DNA of 17,068 nt from Fluviibacter sp048859965 (GCA_048859965.1 JBLIZO010000012.1:1-17068), one strand, 5' to 3'; positions 1 through 6,968 are shown, counted from the first letter of the stretch. The notes: generated by a model not told the origin, from the letters alone. Program-made: numbers and translations.

Positions 1-2
1 GT

Positions 3-599
3 CGCGGCGAAGGCCGTGGTCGCCCGGGTGGTTTTGGTGGTGAAGGTCGTGGTCGCTCAGGTGGCGGTGGCCGTGGTGCGTTTGGCGGCCATGGTCGCAG
101 CAGTGCACCCCGCGATTTCGGTGGTCCGCGTGAGCGCGACTTCGGTGACCGCAATCATCAACCCCGTACCTGGGGCGATGCGCCGCGCGGCGAATCACGC
201 GGCGAATTCCGCCCGGAGCGTAGCGAGCGTCCGTCGCGTGACTTCGACGATCGTCCGCGTTCGTTTGATGGTCGTCCGCGTCGTGATGACAACGCGCCGC
301 GCAGTTTTGAGGGTAACGCCGGCAAGCCGCGTGCCTGGGGTGACAAACCCCGTCAGGGTAGCGAAGGCGGCAAGTCCTTCGGTGAACGCAAACCTTGGGG
401 TGATAAAGGCGGCAACGACCGCTCCCGTAGCGACAAGCCCTGGGGTGACAAACCGCGCGGTGAGAAACCGGCCGGAAAGTCGTTCAGTAAACCGGGCGGC
501 AAGACCTTTGCCAAGTCGGCCCCCAAGCCGGGCGGTAAGGTATTCAGCAAGCACGGCGGCACGGGTGGTCATGGTGGCTTTGGCAGTCGTGGTCATTAA
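3..599 (+). CDS. Gly/Arg-rich C-terminal tail of an RNA-binding protein (5' partial; RluB-type pseudouridine synthase or DEAD-box helicase)
   Basis: The frame starting at base 3 is open from the window edge to TAA at 597-599 and gives 198 residues with no initiator, so the gene starts upstream. The first 30 residues are RGG-like (Gly, Arg, some Phe). Then come Arg/Asp-rich segments and a tail with a repeated WGDK motif (residues 112-115, 132-135 and 147-150; WGDA at 57-60) and repeated Lys-Pro-Gly-Gly-Lys blocks (about 164-180). No catalytic domain is visible. Such basic, disordered RNA-binding tails are typical of beta-proteobacterial RluB-type 23S rRNA pseudouridine synthases and RhlE-like DEAD-box helicases; I cannot choose between them. 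The frame is chosen because it gives a coherent low-complexity protein and stops just before a strong terminator. Other frames stay open here only because of the repetitive GC-rich composition. Confidence 0.75.
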   Translation, partial: RGEGRGRPGGFGGEGRGRSGGGGRGAFGGHGRSSAPRDFGGPRERDFGDRNHQPRTWGDAPRGESRGEFRPERSERPSRDFDDRPRSFDGRPRRDDNAPRSFEGNAGKPRAWGDKPRQGSEGGKSFGERKPWGDKGGNDRSRSDKPWGDKPRGEKPAGKSFSKPGGKTFAKSAPKPGGKVFSKHGGTGGHGGFGSRGH

Positions 600-637
600 T
601 AGGCACGGCTGCTGACCGTCGTCATTCGGAACGGCAT

Positions 638-677
638 ATGCCGGCAGGTCGGGAAACCCCGCCCGCCGGCATTTTTT
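638..677 (+). terminator. Rho-independent terminator after the RGG-tail gene
   Basis: An 8-bp outer stem (ATGCCGGC at 638-645 with GCCGGCAT at 665-672) encloses an inner GGG-AAA-CCC hairpin (651-659). It is followed by a run of six T (672-677). It lies 38 bases after the stop of the RGG-tail gene and separates it from the cbpA promoter. Confidence 0.85.
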
Positions 678-691
678 ATGGGGCTTGTCTT

Positions 692-720
692 TTTACGTAT
701 CGGCCCAATCTGGCTACAAT
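692..720 (+). promoter_or_regulatory. Putative sigma-70 promoter of cbpA-cbpM
   Basis: A -10 box TACAAT (715-720) sits 17 nt after a -35-like TTTACG (692-697). The predicted start near 727 gives a leader of about 25 nt before the cbpA ATG at 753. The promoter follows directly after the upstream terminator. The -10 box is strong (5 of 6 to consensus) and the -35 box moderate (4 of 6). Confidence 0.55.
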
Positions 721-752
721 AAACGCAGCCAAACAACGAGAACAACTCAGGC

Positions 753-1796
753 ATGAAATTCAAGGACTATTACGAGATCCTCGGCGTCGCGCGGGACGCG
801 TCCGCCGACGACATCAAAAAGGCTTTCAAAAAGCTCGCGCACAAATACCATCCGGACATTTCCAAAGATCCGGCAGGCGAAGAGAAGTTCAAAGAAGTCA
901 ATGAGGCCTATAAAACCCTCAAAGACCCTGAACTGCGCAAAGCCTACGACCAATTGGGTCGCCATAATCCCGGTGAACAGTTCCGGCCGCCGCCGGGCTG
1001 GGAGCAGTATGCCCAGGGCGCCGGTTTCAATGGTGCCCACGGTGGTGCCGGCGGCTTTGGCGGTGGTGGTTTCGGTGCCGGTGGATTCGAAGGCGCCGGG
1101 TTTGAAGACATTGATCTGTCTGAACTCTTTGCACAGATGGGGCGCGCCCGTGCACATTCCGGTCATGCCGGTCGCGGTGCGCAGGCGGGCGGCGGGGCCT
1201 TCAAGGCGCCGGGCCAGGATTTTGAAGTCACGGCGCATATCTCGCTCGGCGAAGCGGCCCAGGGCACCACGCTCGAACTCAATCTGGAAATGCCCGAGTA
1301 CGATGCGCAAGGTCGCCTGCACCGCGTACCCCAGGTGTTCAAGGCGCGCATCCCCAAAGGCGCTACCGACGGGCAGAAAATGCGTCTGCCCGGCAAAGGT
1401 GGCAAGGGCTTCAACGGTGGGCCGAACGGCGACCTGTATCTGAACATTGCGCTGCACCCACATCCGTTGTTCCGTCCAGACGGACACGACCTGTTTCTGG
1501 ATCTGCCCGTCACGCCGTGGGAAGCCGCGCTTGGCGCCGAGATCGAAGTGCCGACGCTGGATGGCAGCGTGCGCCTGAAGATTCCGGCCGGCACACCGGC
1601 TGGCCGCAAGCTGCGCTTGACGGGGCGCGGCTTGCCCAAACCCAAAGACGGGCAGGGCGATCTGTATGTGATTGTTCAGGTTGCGACACCGACCGAACTC
1701 AGTGATACCGAAAAAGCCTTGTATCAGCAGTTGGCCGAGGCATCCACCTTTAACCCACGCGGGCACTTCGTGGCCGAAGCGCACCGTAACGCTTGA
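753..1796 (+). CDS. cbpA: DnaJ-class co-chaperone CbpA (curved DNA-binding protein)
   Basis: This 347-residue protein is a class II (DnaJ B-type) J-domain co-chaperone of DnaK. The J domain covers residues 1-70 with the diagnostic HPD at 33-35. A Gly/Phe-rich linker follows (about 74-118), and then two beta-rich substrate-binding domains from about residue 154 to the end. The four CxxCxGxG zinc repeats of true DnaJ are absent, which places it with CbpA. It is longer than E. coli CbpA (306 residues), mostly through the Gly-rich linker. In that family the protein stimulates DnaK ATPase, binds curved DNA in stationary phase and is restrained by CbpM. The next gene is cbpM, starting within about 10 nt of this stop, as expected for a co-translated pair. 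The ribosome binding site is weak (CAGG a few bases before ATG). Confidence 0.95.
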   Translation: MKFKDYYEILGVARDASADDIKKAFKKLAHKYHPDISKDPAGEEKFKEVNEAYKTLKDPELRKAYDQLGRHNPGEQFRPPPGWEQYAQGAGFNGAHGGAGGFGGGGFGAGGFEGAGFEDIDLSELFAQMGRARAHSGHAGRGAQAGGGAFKAPGQDFEVTAHISLGEAAQGTTLELNLEMPEYDAQGRLHRVPQVFKARIPKGATDGQKMRLPGKGGKGFNGGPNGDLYLNIALHPHPLFRPDGHDLFLDLPVTPWEAALGAEIEVPTLDGSVRLKIPAGTPAGRKLRLTGRGLPKPKDGQGDLYVIVQVATPTELSDTEKALYQQLAEASTFNPRGHFVAEAHRNA

Positions 1797-1804
1797 GAAT
1801 GATC

Positions 1805-2140
1805 ATGACCCAAGCCTTCACCGAACAGGTCACCACGCTTGAAGCCACCTCATGGCTCAGCGTCAGCGAATTTACCGAGATCGCCGGGTTGCAGACACCG
1901 GACGTTGTGTCGCTTGTTGAAGTCGGCGTGCTCAAACCCACCGGCCAGTCGTTACAGGACTGGTCATTCGACAGCGACGCCATGGTGCTGGCCCGCCGTT
2001 TACGCCACATCCGCGAGGATCTGGAGTTGAACCTCGATATCCACGCGCTGGCATTGGGTTTTCGTTTGATGGAACGCATCTGCGAACTGGAATCGGCCCT
2101 GAAGCACGCGCGCGTGGCGCAGCTGCAGGATTACACTTGA
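1805..2140 (+). CDS. cbpM: CbpA modulator CbpM (MerR-like)
   Basis: This 111-residue protein follows cbpA directly. It matches the CbpM family in size, position and layout: a short MerR-like helix-turn-helix region (residues about 17-60, with a Trp-Ser-Phe-Asp segment) and a long amphipathic helix at the C-terminus. In E. coli CbpM binds the J domain of CbpA and blocks its action on DnaK; the same role is inferred here. The start is uncertain. A TTG at 1793 overlaps the cbpA stop, and ATG codons lie at 1799 and 1805. I chose 1805 because purine-rich GAGAA (1795-1799) is correctly spaced from it. Translational coupling with cbpA is likely whichever start is used. Confidence 0.88.
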   Translation: MTQAFTEQVTTLEATSWLSVSEFTEIAGLQTPDVVSLVEVGVLKPTGQSLQDWSFDSDAMVLARRLRHIREDLELNLDIHALALGFRLMERICELESALKHARVAQLQDYT

Positions 2141-2145
2141 TCTGG

Positions 2146-2151
2146 TAGAAT
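2146..2151 (+). promoter_or_regulatory. Putative -10 box of the tRNA-Val promoter
   Basis: TAGAAT matches the sigma-70 -10 consensus at 5 of 6 positions and is followed by a GC-rich stretch (ACGGCC) that could act as a stringent discriminator. The implied transcript start near 2158 is about 10 nt before the mature tRNA. No good -35 box is seen: the 17-nt spacing position (2123-2128) reads CTGCAG, inside the end of cbpM. Confidence 0.35.
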
Positions 2152-2168
2152 ACGGCCTGCTTCAGGAA

Positions 2169-2244
2169 GGGTCGTTAGCTCAGTTGGTAGAGCGTCTGCC
2201 TTACACGCAGAATGTCGGCGGTTCGAGCCCGTCACAACCCACCA
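2169..2244 (+). tRNA. tRNA-Val (anticodon UAC)
   Basis: A 76-nt cloverleaf can be folded by hand. The acceptor is GGGTCGT (2169-2175) with ACAACCC (2234-2240). The D arm is GCTC/GAGC, and the anticodon stem TCTGC/GCAGA encloses the loop CTTACAC with anticodon TAC. The T arm GGCGG/CCGTC encloses TTCGAGC. The discriminator A (2241) and encoded CCA (2242-2244) follow. The only departure is position 68, which is A, giving a C5-A68 mismatch in the acceptor stem. UAC reads valine codons ending in A or G, and others if the wobble base is modified. Confidence 0.97.
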
Positions 2245-2258
2245 CCTAAAGCCTGATG

Positions 2259-2290
2259 AACCCGCTTTCGGCAACGAAGCGGGTTTTTTT
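2259..2290 (+). terminator. Rho-independent terminator of the tRNA-Val unit
   Basis: A 9-bp stem, AACCCGCTT (2259-2267) with AAGCGGGTT (2277-2285), closes a 9-nt loop. It runs into seven T (2284-2290). It lies 14 nt after the tRNA CCA end. Confidence 0.92.
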
Positions 2291-2322
2291 GTGACCTGAT
2301 TCAGCGTAGGATGTGTAGACGC

Positions 2323-2339
2323 ACCGGCATGGTGCCGGT
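2323..2339 (+). promoter_or_regulatory. Small hairpin in the leader of the CHRD gene
   Basis: ACCGGCA (2323-2329) and TGCCGGT (2333-2339) form a perfect 7-bp stem with a TGG loop, 11 nt before the strong ribosome binding site at 2351-2360. It has no T-run, so it is not a terminator. It may stabilise the mRNA or be a protein-binding dyad; its function is unknown. Confidence 0.35.
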
Positions 2340-2362
2340 CGTAATGACTCAAGGAGAAGGTC

Positions 2363-2791
2363 ATGCGATACAAATTTGCCCCAGCGTTGATGGTTGTCGC
2401 CGCTACATGGTTTTCGAGCGTGGCTGCCGCCGCCGTCATTCCCTTCGTTTCTCAACTCTCGGGTTCACAGGAAGTGCCGGCGGTGCAAAGCGCTGGCAAA
2501 GGCCAGTTACAGGCAACACTCGATACGTCAACCTCGCAGTTACGCTGGACGGTGACGTATAGCGGATTGTCCGGTCCAGTCACTGCAGGTCATTTTCACG
2601 GGCCGGCCGGCAAGATGGAGAATGCCGCGGTTGCTATAGGCTTCAAAGCCCCTTTGGATAGCCCACTGACGGGTGAGGCCCTGTTAACGCCTAGTCAGAT
2701 GGGTGAGTTGATGGATGGTAAGTGGTATATCAATCTCCATACCGCCATGCATCCCAAAGGCGAGATCCGCGGGCAGGTGATGCCTCGTTAA
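2363..2791 (+). CDS. Exported CHRD-domain protein
   Basis: This 142-residue protein starts at ATG 2363, with a near-ideal ribosome binding site (AAGGAGAAGG, 2351-2360). Residues 1-24 form a signal peptide: basic MRYK, a hydrophobic core, then an Ala-rich cleavage region. The mature part is a single CHRD domain. It carries the SGSQEVP segment (34-40), HFHGPA (77-82) and the closing YINLHTAMHPKGEIRGQ block (122-138). CHRD domains occur in chordin and in many small secreted bacterial proteins; their biochemical role in bacteria is not established, though the conserved His residues hint at metal binding. It is a single-gene unit between the tRNA terminator and a terminator shared with wrbA. Confidence 0.9.
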   Translation: MRYKFAPALMVVAATWFSSVAAAAVIPFVSQLSGSQEVPAVQSAGKGQLQATLDTSTSQLRWTVTYSGLSGPVTAGHFHGPAGKMENAAVAIGFKAPLDSPLTGEALLTPSQMGELMDGKWYINLHTAMHPKGEIRGQVMPR

Positions 2792-2818
2792 ACAGGAGGC
2801 GACAGGCTCGCCGGAAAT

Positions 2819-2847
2819 AACAAGGGCGGATCTCAGCCGCCCTTGTT
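2819..2847. terminator. Bidirectional terminator between the CHRD gene and wrbA
   Basis: An 11-bp perfect stem, AACAAGGGCGG (2819-2829) with its complement at 2837-2847, has a 7-nt loop. It lies between the convergent stops of the CHRD gene (2791) and wrbA (2869). The minus strand continues with TTATTT after the stem; the plus strand has only an interrupted T tail. Termination is therefore better supported for wrbA. Confidence 0.75.
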
Positions 2848-2868
2848 GTGTGGCCCGGTAGCGGGTGT

Positions 2869-3468
2869 TTAGCCGAACAGCTTGTTCGCCGTTTCAGCGA
2901 TCATGCGTCCCTGGTAACGGGCGCCGTCGAGTTCCAGTGCGCTGGGTTGGCGTTGGCCCTGGCCACCGGCGATGGTGCTGGCGCCGTAAGGGCTGCAGCC
3001 GACGATTTCATCCAGCGTGGTTTGTCCCTGGAAGCTGTAAGGCAGACCGACGATCACCATGCCAAAGTGCAGCAGGTTGGTGATCACAGAGAACAGGGTC
3101 ATTTCCTGGCCGCCGTGTTGCGTGGCAGTGGACGTGAAGGCGCCACCGACCTTGCCGTTCAGCGCGCCGCGCGCCCACAGGCCACCGGTCTGGTCGAGAA
3201 ACGCCGCCATTTGTGAGGGGATGCGACCATAACGTGTCGGACAGCCGACGATGATGGCATCGTAATCCGGCAGTTCCGCCACCGTGGCGATGGGCGCCGC
3301 CTGATCCAGTTTGAAATGGCCGTTTTTGGCGATGTCGGCGGGCACGGTTTCAGGAACGCGTTTGACAGCCACCGTGGCGCCGGTCGCCCGTGCGCCTTCG
3401 GCGACCGCATTGGCCATGGTTTCGATATGACCGTAGGTGGAGTAATAGAGTACGAGTACTTTGGACAT
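2869..3468 (-). CDS. wrbA: NAD(P)H:quinone oxidoreductase WrbA
   Basis: This 199-residue flavodoxin-fold protein has the WrbA signatures. The FMN phosphate loop is at residues 10-14 (STYGH, followed by IETMA), then come PTRYG with its following SQMAAFLDQTGGLW segment, and TSTATQHGGQE. WrbA enzymes are tetrameric FMN quinone reductases that carry out two-electron quinone reduction and so limit semiquinone and oxidative stress. Length equals the family norm (about 198). The start at 3468 is supported by AGAGGTG just upstream; the frame stays open for another 26 codons without family similarity. It is probably a single-gene unit: 78 nt separate it from the MFS gene upstream, and the hairpin at 2819-2847 follows it. 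Confidence 0.96.
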   Translation of the reverse strand: MSKVLVLYYSTYGHIETMANAVAEGARATGATVAVKRVPETVPADIAKNGHFKLDQAAPIATVAELPDYDAIIVGCPTRYGRIPSQMAAFLDQTGGLWARGALNGKVGGAFTSTATQHGGQEMTLFSVITNLLHFGMVIVGLPYSFQGQTTLDEIVGCSPYGASTIAGGQGQRQPSALELDGARYQGRMIAETANKLFG

Positions 3469-3546
3469 AATGCACCTCTGTCGGTAAATGCCTGCTCTGT
3501 GTTGCAGCAGTACATTGATCCTAGGCCTGCCAGAGGCGCTTGGCAA

Positions 3547-4773
3547 TCAGGCCGGTTTCATGGCGACAGCGGGTTCCCGGATCGGCAGATTAACCAGCGC
3601 GGCCAGACCGGCCAGTGCCATATCGGCGACCCACATCGCGTCGAGGTTGCCGTATGTCGCCATGGCCAGCCCGCCCAGATAGGCACCGAAGAAGGCACCG
3701 ACCTGATGCGAGAGCATCGAGATGCCGAACAAGGTCGCCAGATAGCGCAGACTGAACAGCTTACCGACGATGGCGGCGGTGGGCGGTACGGTGGCCAGCC
3801 AGGTGAAACCCAGGCCGGCGGCGAAAATGTAATAGGTCCACTCGGTTTTGGGCAGCAGCATATAGACGAGAATGAGCAGCGCCCGGCTGCCGTACATGAC
3901 GGCCAGAATATACTTGCTGCGATAACGCGCCACGCACTGACCCGCGTAGAGGCTGCCGAAGATATTGCTCAGGCCGATGATGGCGAGTGACCAACTCGCC
4001 ACGCTGGCCGGCAGCCCGCACAGGCTGACCTCGCCGGGCAGGTGGGTGACCAGAAAGGCAATATGGAAGCCGCAGGTGAAGAAACCCAGATTGAGCAGAA
4101 AGTAGTTCGGGTTGGCCAGTGCGCCGCGGACCGTTTTGCCGAAAGGATCGCCTTCCGACAGATTCTGCGGATGCGCGTGAATCGTTTTGACGCCCGTGAG
4201 CTTGTTGATGAGCGGCAACGCGCACAGCGACAGGATCGCCATACCCCACAGCGAACCGGCCCAGCCCACGACCTGGATGAGCCCCTGAAAAATCGGTGCG
4301 CCGATGAACTGGCCCAGCGAGCCGCCCGCGTTGATGACCCCGGACGCGGGGCCACGCGCTTCGGCCGGAATACGTTGCGCTGTCGCGCCGATCAGCACGG
4401 AAAAGCCGCCGATGCCCGAACCGATGGAAATCAGGAGCCCCAGGCTGACGATCAACCCGAAATCGCTGAGCATGAAGGGTGTCAGTGCGCTGCCCAGCGC
4501 CAGGAGAAAGAGGCCGACCACAAGCACCTTGGCCGGACCATAGCGGTCAGAGAGAAAGCCTGCGAACGGTTGCGCCAGTCCCCACGAAAACTGGCCAATG
4601 GCCAGCGCCAGGCTGATTGCGACGATGCCGATGTCACTGGCCGAGTTGATCGGTGAGACAAACAGCCCCAGAGATTGCCGGGTGCCCATCGTCACCATGA
4701 GAATACCGGCAGCGGCCAGCGTGGCGGTCATGGCATGCGGCGCGGCGAGGGCTTTGCGGATATTACCGAACAT
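3547..4773 (-). CDS. MFS transporter, monocarboxylate/OFA-like (12 TM)
   Basis: This 408-residue polytopic membrane protein has the major facilitator layout. There are hydrophobic helices throughout, the motif A loop GFLSDRYGPAK between TM2 and TM3, a cytoplasmic middle loop around the segment with KTIHAHPQNLSEGD, and six more helices. The N-terminal segment (TMGTRQSLGLFVSPI) resembles MFS families that move organic anions such as monocarboxylates or oxalate/formate. The substrate cannot be read from sequence. It starts 21 nt after the stop of a second MFS gene on the same strand, so the two are probably co-transcribed. The start region has no clear ribosome binding site; ATG at 4773 is the first in frame and an alternative is ATG at 4731. 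Confidence 0.85.
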   Translation of the reverse strand: MFGNIRKALAAPHAMTATLAAAGILMVTMGTRQSLGLFVSPINSASDIGIVAISLALAIGQFSWGLAQPFAGFLSDRYGPAKVLVVGLFLLALGSALTPFMLSDFGLIVSLGLLISIGSGIGGFSVLIGATAQRIPAEARGPASGVINAGGSLGQFIGAPIFQGLIQVVGWAGSLWGMAILSLCALPLINKLTGVKTIHAHPQNLSEGDPFGKTVRGALANPNYFLLNLGFFTCGFHIAFLVTHLPGEVSLCGLPASVASWSLAIIGLSNIFGSLYAGQCVARYRSKYILAVMYGSRALLILVYMLLPKTEWTYYIFAAGLGFTWLATVPPTAAIVGKLFSLRYLATLFGISMLSHQVGAFFGAYLGGLAMATYGNLDAMWVADMALAGLAALVNLPIREPAVAMKPA

Positions 4774-4794
4774 GGTGAGGTGGTCCGTAGGCGA

Positions 4795-5991
4795 TTAAGC
4801 AGGTTTCGTCGGCGTGTTACGCCAGAGCGGTGACAGCCCCCAGAGCCCGAAGAGCGGGCCGGGGAGCAACAGCCATGCAGTGTACACGCCCAGGGTATCG
4901 ACGATGGCGGCGCCGATCTGGATGGAGACCATGGTGATGGCAAAGCCCAGCGCATTCTGCAGCGTCAGTGCGCTGCCAACGATTTCCGGTGGACAGGCTT
5001 TGGCCGAGAGCGCGGAGAAGTGCGGTGAATCGGCGACCACAGTGGCCCCCCAGAGCAACAGGATCGCCATCAACCAGGCTGATGCATAAACGGCGACCAG
5101 TGGAAAGAGTGCACAGCACAGCGCCGAGGCTGTCAGTGCCAGCGCTGCCACACGAGCACTACCGATAGACTGACTCCACCAGCCGCCCACCAAGCAGCCC
5201 AGACTGCCGATGCTGATAACCAGAAATGCCAGACCGGACAGATGCGATGACCCGCGCTCCGCAAGGCCGGCGGCAACGAGCAAGGCCGGGGTCAGCATCC
5301 AGAAGGCATAGAGCTCCCACTGGTGGCCGAAATAGCCCAGCGCCGAAGCGCGGAACTGCGGAATTGTGAAGGCCGTCAGGACACGACCCAGCCGGATACG
5401 GTGAGCGCCAGCGGCGCGGCGCAGATGCGGGCCATCGCCCAATTTCCAGATCATCGCGGCGGCAATCGTGGCCAACAGGCTGGACGCCAGAATGGTGGAT
5501 TGCCACGACCAATCGGCCCCGGCGAGACGAATGCCATGCGGCAGCGCCGAACCCAGCGTGAGCATGCCGACGAGTTGCGCCAGCGCATGGCCGGCCCGTT
5601 CGGGCACCCAGCTGACGATCAGTTTCATCCCCAGCGGGTAAACCCCGGCCAGACAGAAACCCACGCCGAAGCGCAGCGGCAGGCCGACTGCGAGGCCATC
5701 GGCAGCCATGGCAAAAAGCGCGTTGAACAGGGCGCCGAGCAGAGCGCAGACCATAAAGATCCGGCTGGCCTCAAAGCGGTCGGCCAGACCGCTGAGCGCA
5801 AAGCTGAGTGTGCCGGCGATAAAACCCAGTTGTACGGCGTTGGTCAGCAGGCCCATATCGGCTTCGTTGATGCCCCAGGTTTGCATCAAACTGCCGGCCG
5901 CACTGTTGGCGGAGAACCAGAGCGAGGTGCCGAAGAGCGGGGCAATGACGATGGTGAGGACAGGCGGTTGAGGGAAGCGCGTGGCGGCATC
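4795..5991 (-). CDS. MFS transporter with a broken or missing start (probable 5' frameshift)
   Basis: The reading frame is MFS-like throughout, with repeated hydrophobic helices and a SGLADRFEASR motif A-type loop. The first available starts are TTG 5889 and ATG 5886, but the same frame remains coding upstream to 5991. It gives a typical first transmembrane helix (PPVLTIVIAPLFGTSLWF, then SANSAAGS) that the family needs. That extension contains no ATG, GTG or TTG and is closed by TAG at 5992-5994. An ATG at 5990 and another at 6043 lie in the other two frames and would each reach this frame through a single-base indel. The gene is therefore either frameshifted (real or a sequencing error) or uses a non-canonical start. 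The substrate is unknown. It sits directly upstream of the other MFS gene and diverges from phaB. Confidence 0.75.
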   Translation of the reverse strand, partial: DAATRFPQPPVLTIVIAPLFGTSLWFSANSAAGSLMQTWGINEADMGLLTNAVQLGFIAGTLSFALSGLADRFEASRIFMVCALLGALFNALFAMAADGLAVGLPLRFGVGFCLAGVYPLGMKLIVSWVPERAGHALAQLVGMLTLGSALPHGIRLAGADWSWQSTILASSLLATIAAAMIWKLGDGPHLRRAAGAHRIRLGRVLTAFTIPQFRASALGYFGHQWELYAFWMLTPALLVAAGLAERGSSHLSGLAFLVISIGSLGCLVGGWWSQSIGSARVAALALTASALCCALFPLVAVYASAWLMAILLLWGATVVADSPHFSALSAKACPPEIVGSALTLQNALGFAITMVSIQIGAAIVDTLGVYTAWLLLPGPLFGLWGLSPLWRNTPTKPA

Positions 5992-6165
5992 CTACCCGAA
6001 GCGCGCTGCCGCGCGCAGCGACCTGGTTTGAAACTTTTTGCATCGCTTGTCAGTTACTTGAAAGCCTTGGGGCGGAGAGTCGGTGTGGCGGGGTGCAATA
6101 GGTCGTCACCGATTTGTGCCTTGCGTATTTACAAAACTGTGGATTCGTTGCAGAGTGGATAACAG

Positions 6166-6185
6166 ACCGCCGTAATTATGGCGGT
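6166..6185. promoter_or_regulatory. 20-bp dyad in the phaB promoter region (candidate operator)
   Basis: ACCGCC (6166-6171) and GGCGGT (6180-6185) are perfect inverted arms around a palindromic TAATTA core (6173-6178). Only the pair 6172/6179 breaks symmetry. It lies 45 nt before the phaB ATG. No strong -35/-10 pair stands out nearby; TTGCAG at 6148-6153 with the AT-rich core as -10 is the best guess, and would place the dyad over the -10 region. A dimeric regulator could bind here, or the RNA could fold as a 6-bp hairpin. Confidence 0.4.
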
Positions 6186-6230
6186 AATAATGAGTAAAAC
6201 AGTCGTAAGACGTCACTGGGAGACAGAAGT

Positions 6231-6968
6231 ATGAGCAAGCGCATTGCCTATGTAACAGGGGGTATGGGGGGTATCGGAACCGCGATTTGTCAGCGCCTCG
6301 CCAAGGACGGTTTCACCGTCGTCGCAGGTTGCGGCCCGAACTCGCCGCGTAAAGACAAATGGCTGGCCGACCAGAAGGCGCAGGGCTACGACTTTGTTGC
6401 CTCCGAGGGTAACGTGGCCGATTGGGACAGCACCGTCGCCGCGTTTGAAAAGGTCAAGAAGGAAGTCGGCGAAATCGACGTGCTGGTGAACAACGCCGGC
6501 ATCACAAAAGACGGCATGTTCCGCAAAATGACGCGCGAAGCGTGGGATGCCGTGATCGACACCAACCTGAACTCGATGTTCAATGTGACCAAGCAGGTGG
6601 TCGATGGCATGATCGACCGCAATTGGGGGCGCATCATCAACATCTCGTCGGTGAACGGTCAGAAGGGCCAGATGGGCCAGGTCAACTACTCTACCGCCAA
6701 AGCCGGTATGCACGGCTTTACCATGGCACTGGCGCAGGAAGTGGCCAGCAAGGGTGTGACGGTGAATACCGTGTCACCGGGCTACATCGGTACCGATATG
6801 GTCAAGGCCATTCGTGAAGACGTGCTGGAGAAGATCATCGCCGGTGTGCCGGTGAAGCGTCTGGGTACGCCGGAAGAAATCGCCTCGATCGTGTCGTGGC
6901 TGGCCGGTCCGGATGGCAGTTTCTCGACCGGTGCGGACTTCTCGCTGAACGGCGGTATCCATATGTAA
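6231..6968 (+). CDS. phaB: Acetoacetyl-CoA reductase PhaB (NADPH, SDR family)
   Basis: This 245-residue protein reduces acetoacetyl-CoA to (R)-3-hydroxybutyryl-CoA, the monomer precursor for polyhydroxybutyrate. It is a short-chain dehydrogenase with the cofactor motif TGGMGGIG (9-16), NNAG (87-90), catalytic Ser140 (NISS), and Tyr153/Lys157 in YSTAK. PhaB-specific segments are clear: VAGCGPNSPR (31-40), SEGNVADWDST and the SVNGQKGQMGQ loop (140-150) that distinguish it from FabG. Length fits the family (about 246). The start is supported by GGGAG (6218-6222), 8 nt before ATG. No phaC or phaA is adjacent. It is a single-gene unit closed by the hairpin at 6991-7018. Confidence 0.96.
   Translation: MSKRIAYVTGGMGGIGTAICQRLAKDGFTVVAGCGPNSPRKDKWLADQKAQGYDFVASEGNVADWDSTVAAFEKVKKEVGEIDVLVNNAGITKDGMFRKMTREAWDAVIDTNLNSMFNVTKQVVDGMIDRNWGRIINISSVNGQKGQMGQVNYSTAKAGMHGFTMALAQEVASKGVTVNTVSPGYIGTDMVKAIREDVLEKIIAGVPVKRLGTPEEIASIVSWLAGPDGSFSTGADFSLNGGIHM

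Noticed and set aside
16..615. 199-codon plus-strand frame with Val/Ala-rich translation
   Set aside because: It is a frame-shifted shadow of the RGG-tail gene (frame of base 3). Its composition (Val-Val-Ala repeats) is an artefact of GGT/CGT-rich coding.
747..1784. 345-codon minus-strand frame opposite cbpA
   Set aside because: It is a GC-rich antisense shadow. The plus strand carries a complete, family-matching CbpA.
2169..2290. tRNA-Val as an attachment site of an integrated element
   Set aside because: No integrase, no second copy of the tRNA 3' end and no foreign-looking genes are seen downstream within the window.
2131..2439. 102-codon minus-strand frame over the tRNA
   Set aside because: The translation contains the segment typical of antisense tRNA reading (GSNRRHSACKADALPTELT). 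It is not a gene.
3316..3990. Plus-strand frame opposite wrbA and the first MFS gene
   Set aside because: It runs across two real minus-strand genes and their spacer, and its translation has no recognisable domain.
5323..6162. 279-codon plus-strand frame opposite the second MFS gene
   Set aside because: Gln/Arg-rich antisense translation without domain features. The minus strand clearly codes an MFS protein. Its end in the intergenic region is not followed by a terminator.
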